Positions 7,486-13,395 of a stretch of DNA of 13,395 nt are shown here, one piece after another. The stretch is from Gemmatimonadales bacterium. GTDB lineage: Bacteria; Gemmatimonadota; Gemmatimonadetes; Gemmatimonadales; GWC2-71-9. The stretch spans positions 1-13,395 of the forward strand of contig SPDF01000020.1 in assembly GCA_004525055.1 (NCBI GenBank). Direction: 5' to 3'. The first letter of the stretch is position 1; each line of letters starts with the position of its first letter. A program made the position numbers and the translations under genes. The notes beneath the pieces were generated by a model. That model was not told the origin of the DNA. It made no database searches and saw only the letters and a list, made by a program, of their open reading frames with translations.

Positions 7486-8723
7486 GATCGCTCGGTCCGG
7501 ACCGGCCGCTGATGGCGGTGACGCTCCTCCTCGCCGTCTATGGCATCCTGATCCTCTATTCCGCCGGGCAGACGGACGTCGTGACGCAGGCACAGGGGGT
7601 GTGGGTCCGGCAACTCCTCTGGCTGGGAATCGGGGTCGTGGCGGCGGCTGTCACCTTTCGATTCTCGTTCCGAATGTTGGAGTGGTTGGCGCCGGCGGCC
7701 TACGGTGCTGGAATCCTGCTCCTGCTCCTCACGCTCGTGGTGGGCACGGGGCAGGGTACGGCCGCCGGGACCAGGAGCTGGCTGGCTATTGGCGGGCAAC
7801 AGATCGGCCAGCCGGCGGAACTGGCCAAGCTGGCCGTCATCCTGATGCTGGCGCGCTACCTCTCAGCGCTTCGGGAGCCGCCGCGAAACCTGCGGGAACT
7901 GGTCGCCCCCTGCCTGATCGCGGGCGTCCCCTTTCTGTTGGTGCTGAAGCAGCCGGACCTCGGGAGCGCCATTGTCTTCATCGGCATCCTCTTCCTGATG
8001 CTCTACTGGTCGGGCGTGAAGCCGTCGCTCCTCTTCATGCTGGCCAGCCCCGGCCTGAGCCTGCTCCTCGCGTTCAATACCTGGACTTGGGGCGTCTGGA
8101 TGATTGTGCTGGCGGTCCTCCTTTTCGCCTGGCGGCCGTACGTGGTGGAGGCGGTCTTCCTGTACATCGTCAATTCGGCCATGGGGGCCGTGGCGATCCC
8201 CCTCTGGCAGCGTTTGGCGCCCTACCAACAGAATCGACTGCTGACGTTCCTCAATCCCGAAATCGATCCCCGGGCTGCGGGCTATCATGCCATTCAATCG
8301 CGGGTCGCCATCGGATCCGGCGGCTGGTTTGGCAATGGCTTCACGCTCGGCCCACAAAAACGGCTGGCGTTTCTTCCCGCTCAGCACACGGACTTCATAT
8401 TCTCCGTCGTCGGGGAGGAATTGGGGTTCATTGGCGTGATGGTGGCGCTCATGCTCTTCCTGATGCTGTTCCTGATCCTTCTCAGGATCGCCCGGCGGGC
8501 AACGGACCCCTTCGGAAGCCTGGCGGTGTTCGGTGTGTTGGCGCTGTTCTTCAGCCACGTCTTTGAGAATGTGGGGATGACCGTCAACTTGATGCCGATC
8601 ACGGGCATTCCGCTGCCGTTCTTCTCCTATGGAGGTTCGTTCTTCCTGATCGCCAGCATATCGATCGGCCTCGCCCTGCGGGCAGCCTGGGACGCCCGAC
8701 TGTCGGGCTATGCTGATACATAG
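7482..8723 (+). CDS. rodA: SEDS peptidoglycan glycosyltransferase RodA
   Basis: The 413-residue, roughly ten-helix membrane protein polymerises lipid II into glycan strands in the elongation complex. SEDS signatures are G-T-R-S-W-L (96-101) with Trp100, Q-P-A-E-L-A-K-L (110-117), K-Q-P-D-L-G-S-A (156-163), the extracytoplasmic catalytic-loop motif F-L-N-P-E-I-D-P (256-263) with Asp262 and A-G-Y-H, and H-T-D-F-I-F (302-307) with G-E-E-L-G (311-315). Trp100 and Asp262 correspond to residues essential in studied RodA proteins. It is longer than the roughly 370-residue enterobacterial protein; extra hydrophobic sequence lies around 183-235. ATG 7482 is chosen over an upstream in-frame start at 7209, since it overlaps the mrdA stop (ATGA) and gives a typical N-terminus. 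Adjacency to PBP2 and absence of division genes favour RodA over FtsW. Confidence 0.96.
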   Translation: MRSLGPDRPLMAVTLLLAVYGILILYSAGQTDVVTQAQGVWVRQLLWLGIGVVAAAVTFRFSFRMLEWLAPAAYGAGILLLLLTLVVGTGQGTAAGTRSWLAIGGQQIGQPAELAKLAVILMLARYLSALREPPRNLRELVAPCLIAGVPFLLVLKQPDLGSAIVFIGILFLMLYWSGVKPSLLFMLASPGLSLLLAFNTWTWGVWMIVLAVLLFAWRPYVVEAVFLYIVNSAMGAVAIPLWQRLAPYQQNRLLTFLNPEIDPRAAGYHAIQSRVAIGSGGWFGNGFTLGPQKRLAFLPAQHTDFIFSVVGEELGFIGVMVALMLFLMLFLILLRIARRATDPFGSLAVFGVLALFFSHVFENVGMTVNLMPITGIPLPFFSYGGSFFLIASISIGLALRAAWDARLSGYADT

Positions 8724-8751
8724 CAACAGCTTAAGTCTGATGGTCTGGCGC

Positions 8752-8781
8752 TTGACGGCCGAATCACGCAGATTAACTACT
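8752..8781 (+). promoter_or_regulatory. Candidate promoter upstream of accD (TTGACG / TAACTACT)
   Basis: The 114-base gap between rodA and accD holds TTGACG (8752-8757), five of six matches to the -35 consensus, and TAACTACT (8774-8781). Counted as TTG to TA, the spacing is 19 bases, within the Bacteroidetes-type range, but the second box matches TAnnTTTG only in TAnnT. As sigma-70 boxes, TTAACT (8773-8778) gives 15-base spacing, which is short. The separation from rodA makes an accD promoter plausible. No terminator-like hairpin was seen after rodA. Confidence 0.35.
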
Positions 8782-8820
8782 TCGATGCCAAGCCCCCTCT
8801 GCCCCTCCGGAGTCTCCTCA

Positions 8821-8834
8821 ACCCCACTAGGGGT
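8821..8834 (+). promoter_or_regulatory. Small hairpin covering the accD ribosome binding site
   Basis: ACCCC (8821-8825) and GGGGT (8830-8834) form a five-pair stem with a four-base loop ACTA. The only Shine-Dalgarno-like sequence before the accD ATG at 8838 is AGGGG (8829-8833), so most of it is inside the stem. This could lower or regulate initiation. The stem is short and may be incidental. Confidence 0.4.
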
Positions 8835-8837
8835 GTA

Positions 8838-9704
8838 ATGGCCTGGTTCAAGAAAGAGCGAAAGCCGCGGACGCCGGTCCGTGAGCGTCGCGAAGTTCCA
8901 GCCGATGCCTGGGAGAAGTGTGACGGATGTGGTCACATGGATATCCGGGACAAGTTCGAGCGTGCCCTCAGCGTCTGCCCCGAATGCGGCAAGCACCGCC
9001 GGATCAGCGCCGAGGAGTACATCGAACTATTGACGGACGAGGGATCCTGGCGCGAGCTGTGGAGCAACCTTCGCTCCGAGGATCCCCTCCTGTTCGAGTC
9101 CTACCCCGAGCGACTCACGAAGGCGATCGCGAAGGCCGGTCCGGCCGATGCCATCTACACCGGGATCGGGCGGCTGGATGGGCTTTCCTATTACCTCGGG
9201 GTCATGAACTTCGCCTTCATGGGTGGCTCCATGGGCTCGGTGGTCGGTGAGAAGATCGCCCGGCTCGCCCGGCGCGCGCTGCAGAAGAAGCGGCCGGTTG
9301 TGCTGGTCTGCGCTTCGGGCGGGGCCCGCATGCAGGAGGGGGTGTACTCCCTCATGCAGATGGCCAAGACAAGCGCCGCGCTGGCCCAACTCGGCCTGCA
9401 CGGCATCCCCTTCATCACGATCCTGACCGATCCCACGACCGGCGGCGTCTCCGCATCGTTCGCCATGCAGGGAGATGTGATTCTTGCCGAGCCCGGCGCG
9501 CTGATCGGGTTTGCCGGCCAGCGAGTCATCAAGCAGACGATCGGGCAGGACCTGCCGGAAGGGTTCCAAACCGCGGAGTTCCTTCTCGATCATGGGCAGA
9601 TCGACGATGTGGTGCCGCGCGGGTCACTGCGAGACACGACGGCGCGGTTGCTGCGCCACATGCAGGGTGCGCGGGCGCGGTACGAGATGGCGGACGCTGT
9701 GTGA
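8838..9704 (+). CDS. accD: Acetyl-CoA carboxylase, carboxyltransferase subunit beta
   Basis: The 288-residue protein is the beta half of the carboxyltransferase that, with AccA, moves the carboxyl group from biotin on AccB to acetyl-CoA, giving malonyl-CoA for fatty-acid synthesis. An N-terminal four-cysteine zinc ribbon is present: Cys28, Cys31, Cys47 and Cys50. Crotonase-fold elements follow: G-G-S-M-G-S-V-V-G-E (129-138), A-S-G-G-A-R-M-Q-E-G (159-168), T-T-G-G-V-S-A-S-F-A (200-209) and E-P-G-A-L-I-G-F-A-G (218-227), which supply oxyanion-hole glycines and the acyl-CoA site. The length is typical. accA is not in the window. A folC gene downstream is a frequent arrangement in bacteria. The stop TGA shares bases with an ATG at 9704 that opens a 52-codon frame leading to folC. 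Confidence 0.97.
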   Translation: MAWFKKERKPRTPVRERREVPADAWEKCDGCGHMDIRDKFERALSVCPECGKHRRISAEEYIELLTDEGSWRELWSNLRSEDPLLFESYPERLTKAIAKAGPADAIYTGIGRLDGLSYYLGVMNFAFMGGSMGSVVGEKIARLARRALQKKRPVVLVCASGGARMQEGVYSLMQMAKTSAALAQLGLHGIPFITILTDPTTGGVSASFAMQGDVILAEPGALIGFAGQRVIKQTIGQDLPEGFQTAEFLLDHGQIDDVVPRGSLRDTTARLLRHMQGARARYEMADAV

Positions 9705-9748
9705 TGGCTGCCGACCTTCCTCCCCGACTGAGCCGCGGACACTACATC

Positions 9749-9862
9749 CACGAAAACACGAGAATACGAGAGCACGCAAGCACGCAGGGTGGTGAAATGA
9801 ACCTCGAGCATGCCGAATCCGTTGTTGCCGTTTTGTGGTTTCGTGCTTTCGTGCTTTCGTGA
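9749..9862. repeat. Inverted arrays of 8-base repeats between accD and folC
   Basis: The left arm (9749-9788) is five consecutive 8-base units of the form CACGARAR: CACGAAAA, CACGAGAA, TACGAGAG, CACGCAAG, CACGCAGG. The right arm (9831-9862) is four 8-base units in reverse orientation: TTTTGTGG, TTTCGTGC, TTTCGTGC, TTTCGTGA. Aligned as an inverted repeat, about 23 of 32 positions are complementary, and several mismatches become G-U pairs in RNA. The arms are separated by 42 bases. No transposase, clear target duplication or T-run is seen. The right arm overlaps the region where folC translation starts, so the element has replaced any normal ribosome binding site there. It is best described as a small dispersed-type repeat of unknown function. 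Confidence 0.75.
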
Positions 9863-11100
9863 ATTCAGTCTCCCTGTCTTACAACGAAGCGCTCGCCTTT
9901 CTCTACCCGCGCACCACCACCATCAAGTTCGGGCTCGACACCACCGCCGCGCTCCTTCGGGATCTCGGCGATCCGCACACGCTCATTCCCTCGATTCATA
10001 TCGGGGGCACCAACGGCAAGGGAAGCGTCGCGGCGCTCGTGGCCGAGGCACTCGGATGCGCCGGCTGGCGAGTCGGGCTCTACACCTCGCCGCATCTGAT
10101 TTCCTTCCGGGAACGGATTCGTGTGGACGGCGTGCCGATCTCCGAGGCGGCGGTAGCGATGTGGACGAGCCGAATGGCAGGCCGCATCCAGGAGCGTGGT
10201 GCGACCTTTTTCGAGGCCGCCACCGCGATGGCCTTCGCCGATTTTGCGGCGCGGGGGGCGGAGATTGCCGTCGTGGAGGTGGGGCTCGGCGGTCGGCTCG
10301 ACAGCACCAATATCGTTTCGCCGCTTGTCAGTGCCGTCACGAAGATCGCGATGGACCATATGAAGTACCTCGGCGAGAATCTGACCGACATCGCCAGGGA
10401 AAAGGCCGGCATCGCGAAACCCGGCATACCGTTTGTCATTGGGGAGCGGGACCCCGCCGTCGTGGAGGTACTGCGGTCCGAGGCTCGTCGGCTCGCCCTG
10501 GAGGCCGCGTCCCGCTCCGATGTTCGGGTCCTCCCTCCGGACTATCAGTGGACCGGCCCCCTCGGCCTTCGTGGCCTCCACCAGCGACGAAACGCCGGTG
10601 TGGCCCACGGGATCCTCATGGCCCTTCCCGAGCGGTGGCGGCCGAGCCTGGAGGCGATCCAGCAGGGGTTTGCCGACGCACGCGTCCCGGGCCGACTCGA
10701 CCGCCAGGGGAAGTGGCTGTTCGATGTGGCGCACAATCCGGACGGGATGGAGTCGCTCGTGGCGGCGCTGCGGGCCGACCCGCCGCCGGGTCCGGTCCAC
10801 GCGCTGGTGAGCATCCTCGGCGACAAGGAGTGGCCCACCATGCTGGTCTGGCTCGATTCGGTGGTCGATCGGGGCTTCCTCACTGTGGCTCCCTCGGCGG
10901 CGGAACGGGGTTGGGACCTGGGGTGGCTCGAGACATGGTTGGCGCGGTCGGATCGTCCACCGGCCCACGCGCCGTGGACCCTGGTCCCCGACTTTGGGAC
11001 CGCGCTCAGGGAGGTCCAACGGGGAGCCGAGACGGTGCTGGTTACCGGCTCGTTCCACACCGTTGGAGACGTGATGGAGGAGTTGGGCCTCGGGGAATAA
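9859..11100 (+). CDS. folC: Folylpolyglutamate synthase / dihydrofolate synthase
   Basis: This Mur-ligase-family enzyme adds glutamate to folates in the cytoplasm, and in many bacteria also makes dihydrofolate from dihydropteroate. Counting from GTG 9859 it has 413 residues. The ATP P-loop is G-G-T-N-G-K-G-S-V (49-57), followed by Y-T-S-P-H-L (omega-loop region), the conserved E-V-G-L-G-G-R-L-D-S-T-N-I, D-H-M-K-Y-L-G, and E-K-A-G-I-A-K-P. The C-terminal domain has V-P-G-R-L-D-R and F-D-V-A-H-N-P-D-G. The open frame runs upstream to 9835, but those codons are repeat-element sequence unlike the family. GTG 9859, which overlaps a preceding TGA as GTGA, or CTG 9874 just before S-Y-N-E-A-L, are the likelier starts. 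No Shine-Dalgarno sequence is visible. Adjacency to accD is common. Confidence 0.93.
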   Translation: MNSVSLSYNEALAFLYPRTTTIKFGLDTTAALLRDLGDPHTLIPSIHIGGTNGKGSVAALVAEALGCAGWRVGLYTSPHLISFRERIRVDGVPISEAAVAMWTSRMAGRIQERGATFFEAATAMAFADFAARGAEIAVVEVGLGGRLDSTNIVSPLVSAVTKIAMDHMKYLGENLTDIAREKAGIAKPGIPFVIGERDPAVVEVLRSEARRLALEAASRSDVRVLPPDYQWTGPLGLRGLHQRRNAGVAHGILMALPERWRPSLEAIQQGFADARVPGRLDRQGKWLFDVAHNPDGMESLVAALRADPPPGPVHALVSILGDKEWPTMLVWLDSVVDRGFLTVAPSAAERGWDLGWLETWLARSDRPPAHAPWTLVPDFGTALREVQRGAETVLVTGSFHTVGDVMEELGLGE

Positions 11101-11106
11101 GCCCTC

Positions 11107-11144
11107 GGCTGGCATAGCCAAATCCTTTGTTTTCAAGTATTTTG
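11107..11144 (+). promoter_or_regulatory. AT-rich leader before hisS with small hairpin and promoter-like stretch
   Basis: The 50-base gap after folC contains GGCT (11107-11110) paired with AGCC (11116-11119) around a five-base loop, then an unusually AT-rich run including TTTGTTTT (11126-11133) and TATTTTG (11138-11144). TATTTTG resembles a -10 box or a one-base-short TAnnTTTG box. No well-spaced upstream box was found. A start close to the ATG at 11151 would make the message nearly leaderless. Alternatively the hairpin and T-rich stretch could act as a weak folC terminator. Confidence 0.3.
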
Positions 11145-11150
11145 CCCGGC

Positions 11151-12455
11151 ATGTCGCATCAGTCCCTCCCTGGCTTCCGTGAGTTTTTCCCAGACGAATT
11201 GGCCGCGCGCACCCACCTCTTCGAGGCTTGGCGCCGGGTGGCCGCGCGGTATGGATTCGAGGAGTACGACGGGCCTCCGCTCGAGCCCCAGGAGCTGTAC
11301 ACCGAGAAGAGTGGACCGGAGATTGTCGGCCAGCTCTACAACTTTGTGGACAAGGGCGACCGGGAGGTGGCCCTCCGTCCCGAGATGACGCCGACCCTCG
11401 CCCGGATGGTCGCCTCGCGCGCCAACGGACTCCGCAAGCCGATTCGCTGGTTCTCCATTGCTCAGATGTTCCGCTACGAGCGCCAGCAGCGTGGGCGTCT
11501 GCGTGAGCACTACCAACTCAATTGCGACCTGATCGGCGAAGCCGGGCCGCTCGGCGATGCCGAGGTCATTGCGCTGCTCATCGATGTTGTGCGGGAACTC
11601 GGGCTCGGGGCGGACGAGGTGCGCGTCCGCGTCTCCGACCGGCGGGTCCTCTCGGCGCTCCTCCTCAGTGCGGGGGTGACGGAGGCGCAATTGCCTCTGG
11701 CCTACGCCACCATCGACAAGCAGGAGCGGATGGACCGGACGGCGCTGATGGCGATGCTCCAAGGCGCGGGGGCCGGGGGAATCTCGGCGACGGTGGCTGG
11801 CAGAGTGCTGGATCTCTCGGCACTCCACCGGTTGGACGACGTCGCGGCCGTGCTCGCCAAGGTGTCGGGTGGGAGTGCCGCCCTCGAACCGCTCCGCCGC
11901 ACGCTGGGTGCGCTGGAGGCGATGGGGTTGAATGATTTCGTGGATGTGGATCTCAGCATCGTTCGCGGCCTGGCCTATTACACTGGCACCGTGTTCGAAC
12001 TCTTCGACGCTGGTCGTGCTCTGCGTGCCATCGCCGGCGGTGGACGGTACGATGAGCTGCTCGGGCGGCTCGGCGGGGTCGAACTGCCGGCGGTCGGGTT
12101 CGCGATGGGCGACGTCGTGATCGGCGAGTTGCTCAAGGAGCGCGGCCTCCGTCCTGCCCTCGCGCCGCCCATTGAGGTGTTCATTGCTGGGGTGACCGAG
12201 GACGACTTGCCCCACGTGCTCTCCCTGGCGCACGAGTGTCGCGACGCCGGGCTCCGGACGGAATACGCCCTGACCGCCCAGGCCGTCGGGAAACAGCTGA
12301 AGCTGGCCGACGCGCGCAAGGCTCGCGTCGCCGTGCTCATCGGCCCGGATGACCGCGACCGAAACGAAGTGCAGCTGAAGGACCTGACCGCCAAGGCGCA
12401 GCGGGCCGTATCCAGAACGGAAGCGGTGGCCGAGCTCCTGGCTATCCGCTCCTGA
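11151..12455 (+). CDS. hisS: Histidyl-tRNA synthetase
   Basis: The 434-residue class II aminoacyl-tRNA synthetase charges tRNA-His. The N-terminus L-P-G-F-R-E-F-F-P (6-14) is the usual start of HisS. A-L-R-P-E-M-T-P (74-81) follows, and motif 2 is F-R-Y-E-R-Q-Q-R-G-R-L-R-E-H (107-120). The histidine-specific segment R-G-L-A-Y-Y-T-G-T-V-F-E is at 272-283. Motif 3 region is A-I-A-G-G-G-R-Y-D-E-L-L (293-304) with A-V-G-F-A-M-G-D (314-321). The remainder is the anticodon-binding domain. ATG 11151 is preferred over the in-frame TTG at 11127 because it places the conserved L-P-G-F-R close to the N-terminus. No Shine-Dalgarno sequence precedes it. It is followed 38 bases later by proS, a second class II synthetase gene, probably on the same transcript. 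Confidence 0.96.
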   Translation: MSHQSLPGFREFFPDELAARTHLFEAWRRVAARYGFEEYDGPPLEPQELYTEKSGPEIVGQLYNFVDKGDREVALRPEMTPTLARMVASRANGLRKPIRWFSIAQMFRYERQQRGRLREHYQLNCDLIGEAGPLGDAEVIALLIDVVRELGLGADEVRVRVSDRRVLSALLLSAGVTEAQLPLAYATIDKQERMDRTALMAMLQGAGAGGISATVAGRVLDLSALHRLDDVAAVLAKVSGGSAALEPLRRTLGALEAMGLNDFVDVDLSIVRGLAYYTGTVFELFDAGRALRAIAGGGRYDELLGRLGGVELPAVGFAMGDVVIGELLKERGLRPALAPPIEVFIAGVTEDDLPHVLSLAHECRDAGLRTEYALTAQAVGKQLKLADARKARVAVLIGPDDRDRNEVQLKDLTAKAQRAVSRTEAVAELLAIRS

Positions 12456-12458
12456 CCC

Positions 12459-12480
12459 AGGGGCCGGGCTCCGGTCCCCT
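12459..12480 (+). terminator. GC-rich hairpin between hisS and proS (possible terminator or processing site)
   Basis: AGGGG and CCGG (12459-12467) pair with CCGG and CCCCT (12471-12480), with loop GCT and a single bulged T at 12475. This gives nine nearly all-GC pairs three bases after the hisS stop. No T-run follows, and proS starts 13 bases after the stem with GAGG (12486-12489) as ribosome binding site. A strong intrinsic terminator is therefore doubtful. It may protect the hisS message end, attenuate, or limit read-through into proS. Confidence 0.5.
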
Positions 12481-12493
12481 CCCACGAGGCAGC

Positions 12494-13395
12494 ATGGCAG
12501 ACGACAAGGCGCTTACGACGCGGGCCGCAGACTTCTCGGCCTGGTACAATGAGGTCATCGCGCGGGCGCAGCTGGCCGACTACAGCCCGGTGCGCGGGTG
12601 CATGGTCATTCGCCCCAACGGCTACGCCATTTGGGAGCAGATGCAACAGGCGCTCGACCGAATGTTCAAGGACACCGGCCACCAGAACGCCTACTTCCCC
12701 CTCTTCATTCCGCAGAGCTTTCTCGCCCGGGAGGCGGAGCACGTCGAAGGATTCGCCCCGGAGTTGGCCATCGTCACCCATGCCGGCGGCAAGGAACTGG
12801 AAGAGCCGCTCGTCATCCGTCCCACGTCCGAGACCATCATCTACTCGATGTACGCCAAGTGGATCCAGAGCTGGCGTGACCTCCCCCTGCTCATCAATCA
12901 GTGGGCCAACGTCGTGCGGTGGGAGTTGCGTACTCGCCTGTTTCTCCGCACCACCGAATTCCTCTGGCAGGAAGGGCATACCGCGCACGCCACCGAGGAA
13001 GAGGCGGAGGCGGAGACGCTGCTGATCCTCGGCATCTACCGGCGGTTTGCCGAAGAGTGGATGGCCATGCCGGTGCTCACCGGACGGAAGAGCGACAGCG
13101 AAAAGTTTGCGGGCGCGCTTCGGACCTACGCGATCGAGGCGCTGATGCAGGACAACCGCGCGTTGCAGGCCGGCACCAGCCATAACCTCGGCCAGAACTT
13201 TTCCAAGGCGTTCGACGTGACCTTCCAGACCGCAGACGGCGGGCTCGGCCATGTCTGGAGTACCTCCTGGGGGGTGTCCACGCGCCTGGTCGGCGGCCTG
13301 ATCATGACGCACAGCGACGACGTGGGGCTGGTGTGCCCACCGCGCCTGGCGCAGTACCAGGTGGTGATCGTCCCGATCTACCGCAAGGACGAGGA
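12494..13395 (+). CDS. proS: Prolyl-tRNA synthetase, archaeal/eukaryotic-like type (3' truncated by window)
   Basis: Three hundred codons are visible and the frame is still open at the window edge. The family is class II prolyl-tRNA synthetase of the ProS type without the bacterial internal editing domain. The signs are Y-F-P-L-F-I-P (67-73), H-V-E-G-F-A-P-E (83-90), R-P-T-S-E-T (109-114), and motif 2 region R-T-T-E-F-L-W-Q-E-G-H-T-A-H (152-165). The bacterial insertion between motifs 2 and 3 is absent: A-G-T-S-H-N-L-G-Q-N-F (226-236) follows directly. Full members have about 480-500 residues, so the anticodon-binding and C-terminal zinc-like domains lie outside. ATG 12494 is chosen for the GAGG four bases upstream and because the conserved F-x-x-W-Y-N-E-V motif (14-21) follows closely. 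It is likely co-transcribed with hisS. Confidence 0.95.
   Translation, partial: MADDKALTTRAADFSAWYNEVIARAQLADYSPVRGCMVIRPNGYAIWEQMQQALDRMFKDTGHQNAYFPLFIPQSFLAREAEHVEGFAPELAIVTHAGGKELEEPLVIRPTSETIIYSMYAKWIQSWRDLPLLINQWANVVRWELRTRLFLRTTEFLWQEGHTAHATEEEAEAETLLILGIYRRFAEEWMAMPVLTGRKSDSEKFAGALRTYAIEALMQDNRALQAGTSHNLGQNFSKAFDVTFQTADGGLGHVWSTSWGVSTRLVGGLIMTHSDDVGLVCPPRLAQYQVVIVPIYRKDE

Noticed and set aside
5995..7593. Long open frame on the minus strand (532 codons) opposite mrdA
   Set aside because: Shadow of the PBP2 gene with biased composition and no recognisable motif; the same applies to the other minus-strand frames opposite ald, rodA, folC and hisS.
9749..9862. CRISPR array
   Set aside because: Units are 8 bases without unique spacers, and the arrays are inverted relative to each other. 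No cas genes are nearby.
11127..11150. TTG start for hisS
   Set aside because: It adds eight residues encoded by the AT-rich gap, whereas ATG 11151 places the conserved N-terminal motif normally.
1..13395. tRNA, rRNA, transposase or phage genes
   Set aside because: None was recognised by eye on either strand; all large frames are accounted for by core housekeeping genes.

Overview
The window is GC-rich, gene-dense and looks like core chromosome of a free-living, rod-forming or elongating Gram-negative-type bacterium. All real genes are on the + strand. The gene set is pnp end, M16 peptidase, ald, dut, mreBCD-mrdA-rodA, accD, folC, hisS and proS, the last of the archaeal/eukaryotic-like type. 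A promoter in front of mreB resembles the Bacteroidetes type. Together these fit a member of the Gemmatimonadota or a neighbouring FCB-group phylum. This assignment is inference; no rRNA or other direct taxonomic marker is present.

Layout. Bases 1-96 are the last codons of pnp (S1 RNA-binding domain), followed closely by an M16 zinc peptidase (101-1357). A 182-base gap carries an imperfect inverted-repeat element, then ald (alanine dehydrogenase, 1540-2652) and dut (dUTPase, 2695-3132). A 94-base gap with a promoter-like sequence precedes the cell-elongation operon mreB-mreC-mreD-mrdA-rodA (3227-8723). Its members are 1 base apart (mreB/mreC) or overlap by ATGA (mreC/mreD, mreD/mrdA, mrdA/rodA). 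After a 114-base gap with a second possible promoter come accD (8838-9704) and folC (about 9859-11100). These are separated by a second inverted-repeat element built of 8-base units. A 50-base AT-rich gap leads to hisS (11151-12455), and a GC-rich hairpin lies between hisS and proS (12494, running off the end).

Function. The centre of the window encodes the elongasome: MreB filaments, the MreC/MreD linkers, the SEDS glycosyltransferase RodA and the transpeptidase PBP2, which together build lateral cell wall. The flanking genes are housekeeping: RNA turnover, nucleotide-pool sanitation, fatty-acid precursor synthesis, folate polyglutamylation and tRNA charging.

No new multi-gene system, CRISPR array, RNA gene or insertion sequence was recognised. 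The unexplained signals are in the gaps. There are two inverted-repeat elements of about 113 bases, one of which rewrites the accD-folC junction and appears to supply the folC start. The mreB promoter has a TAnnTTTG box, and several hairpins lie next to start codons.
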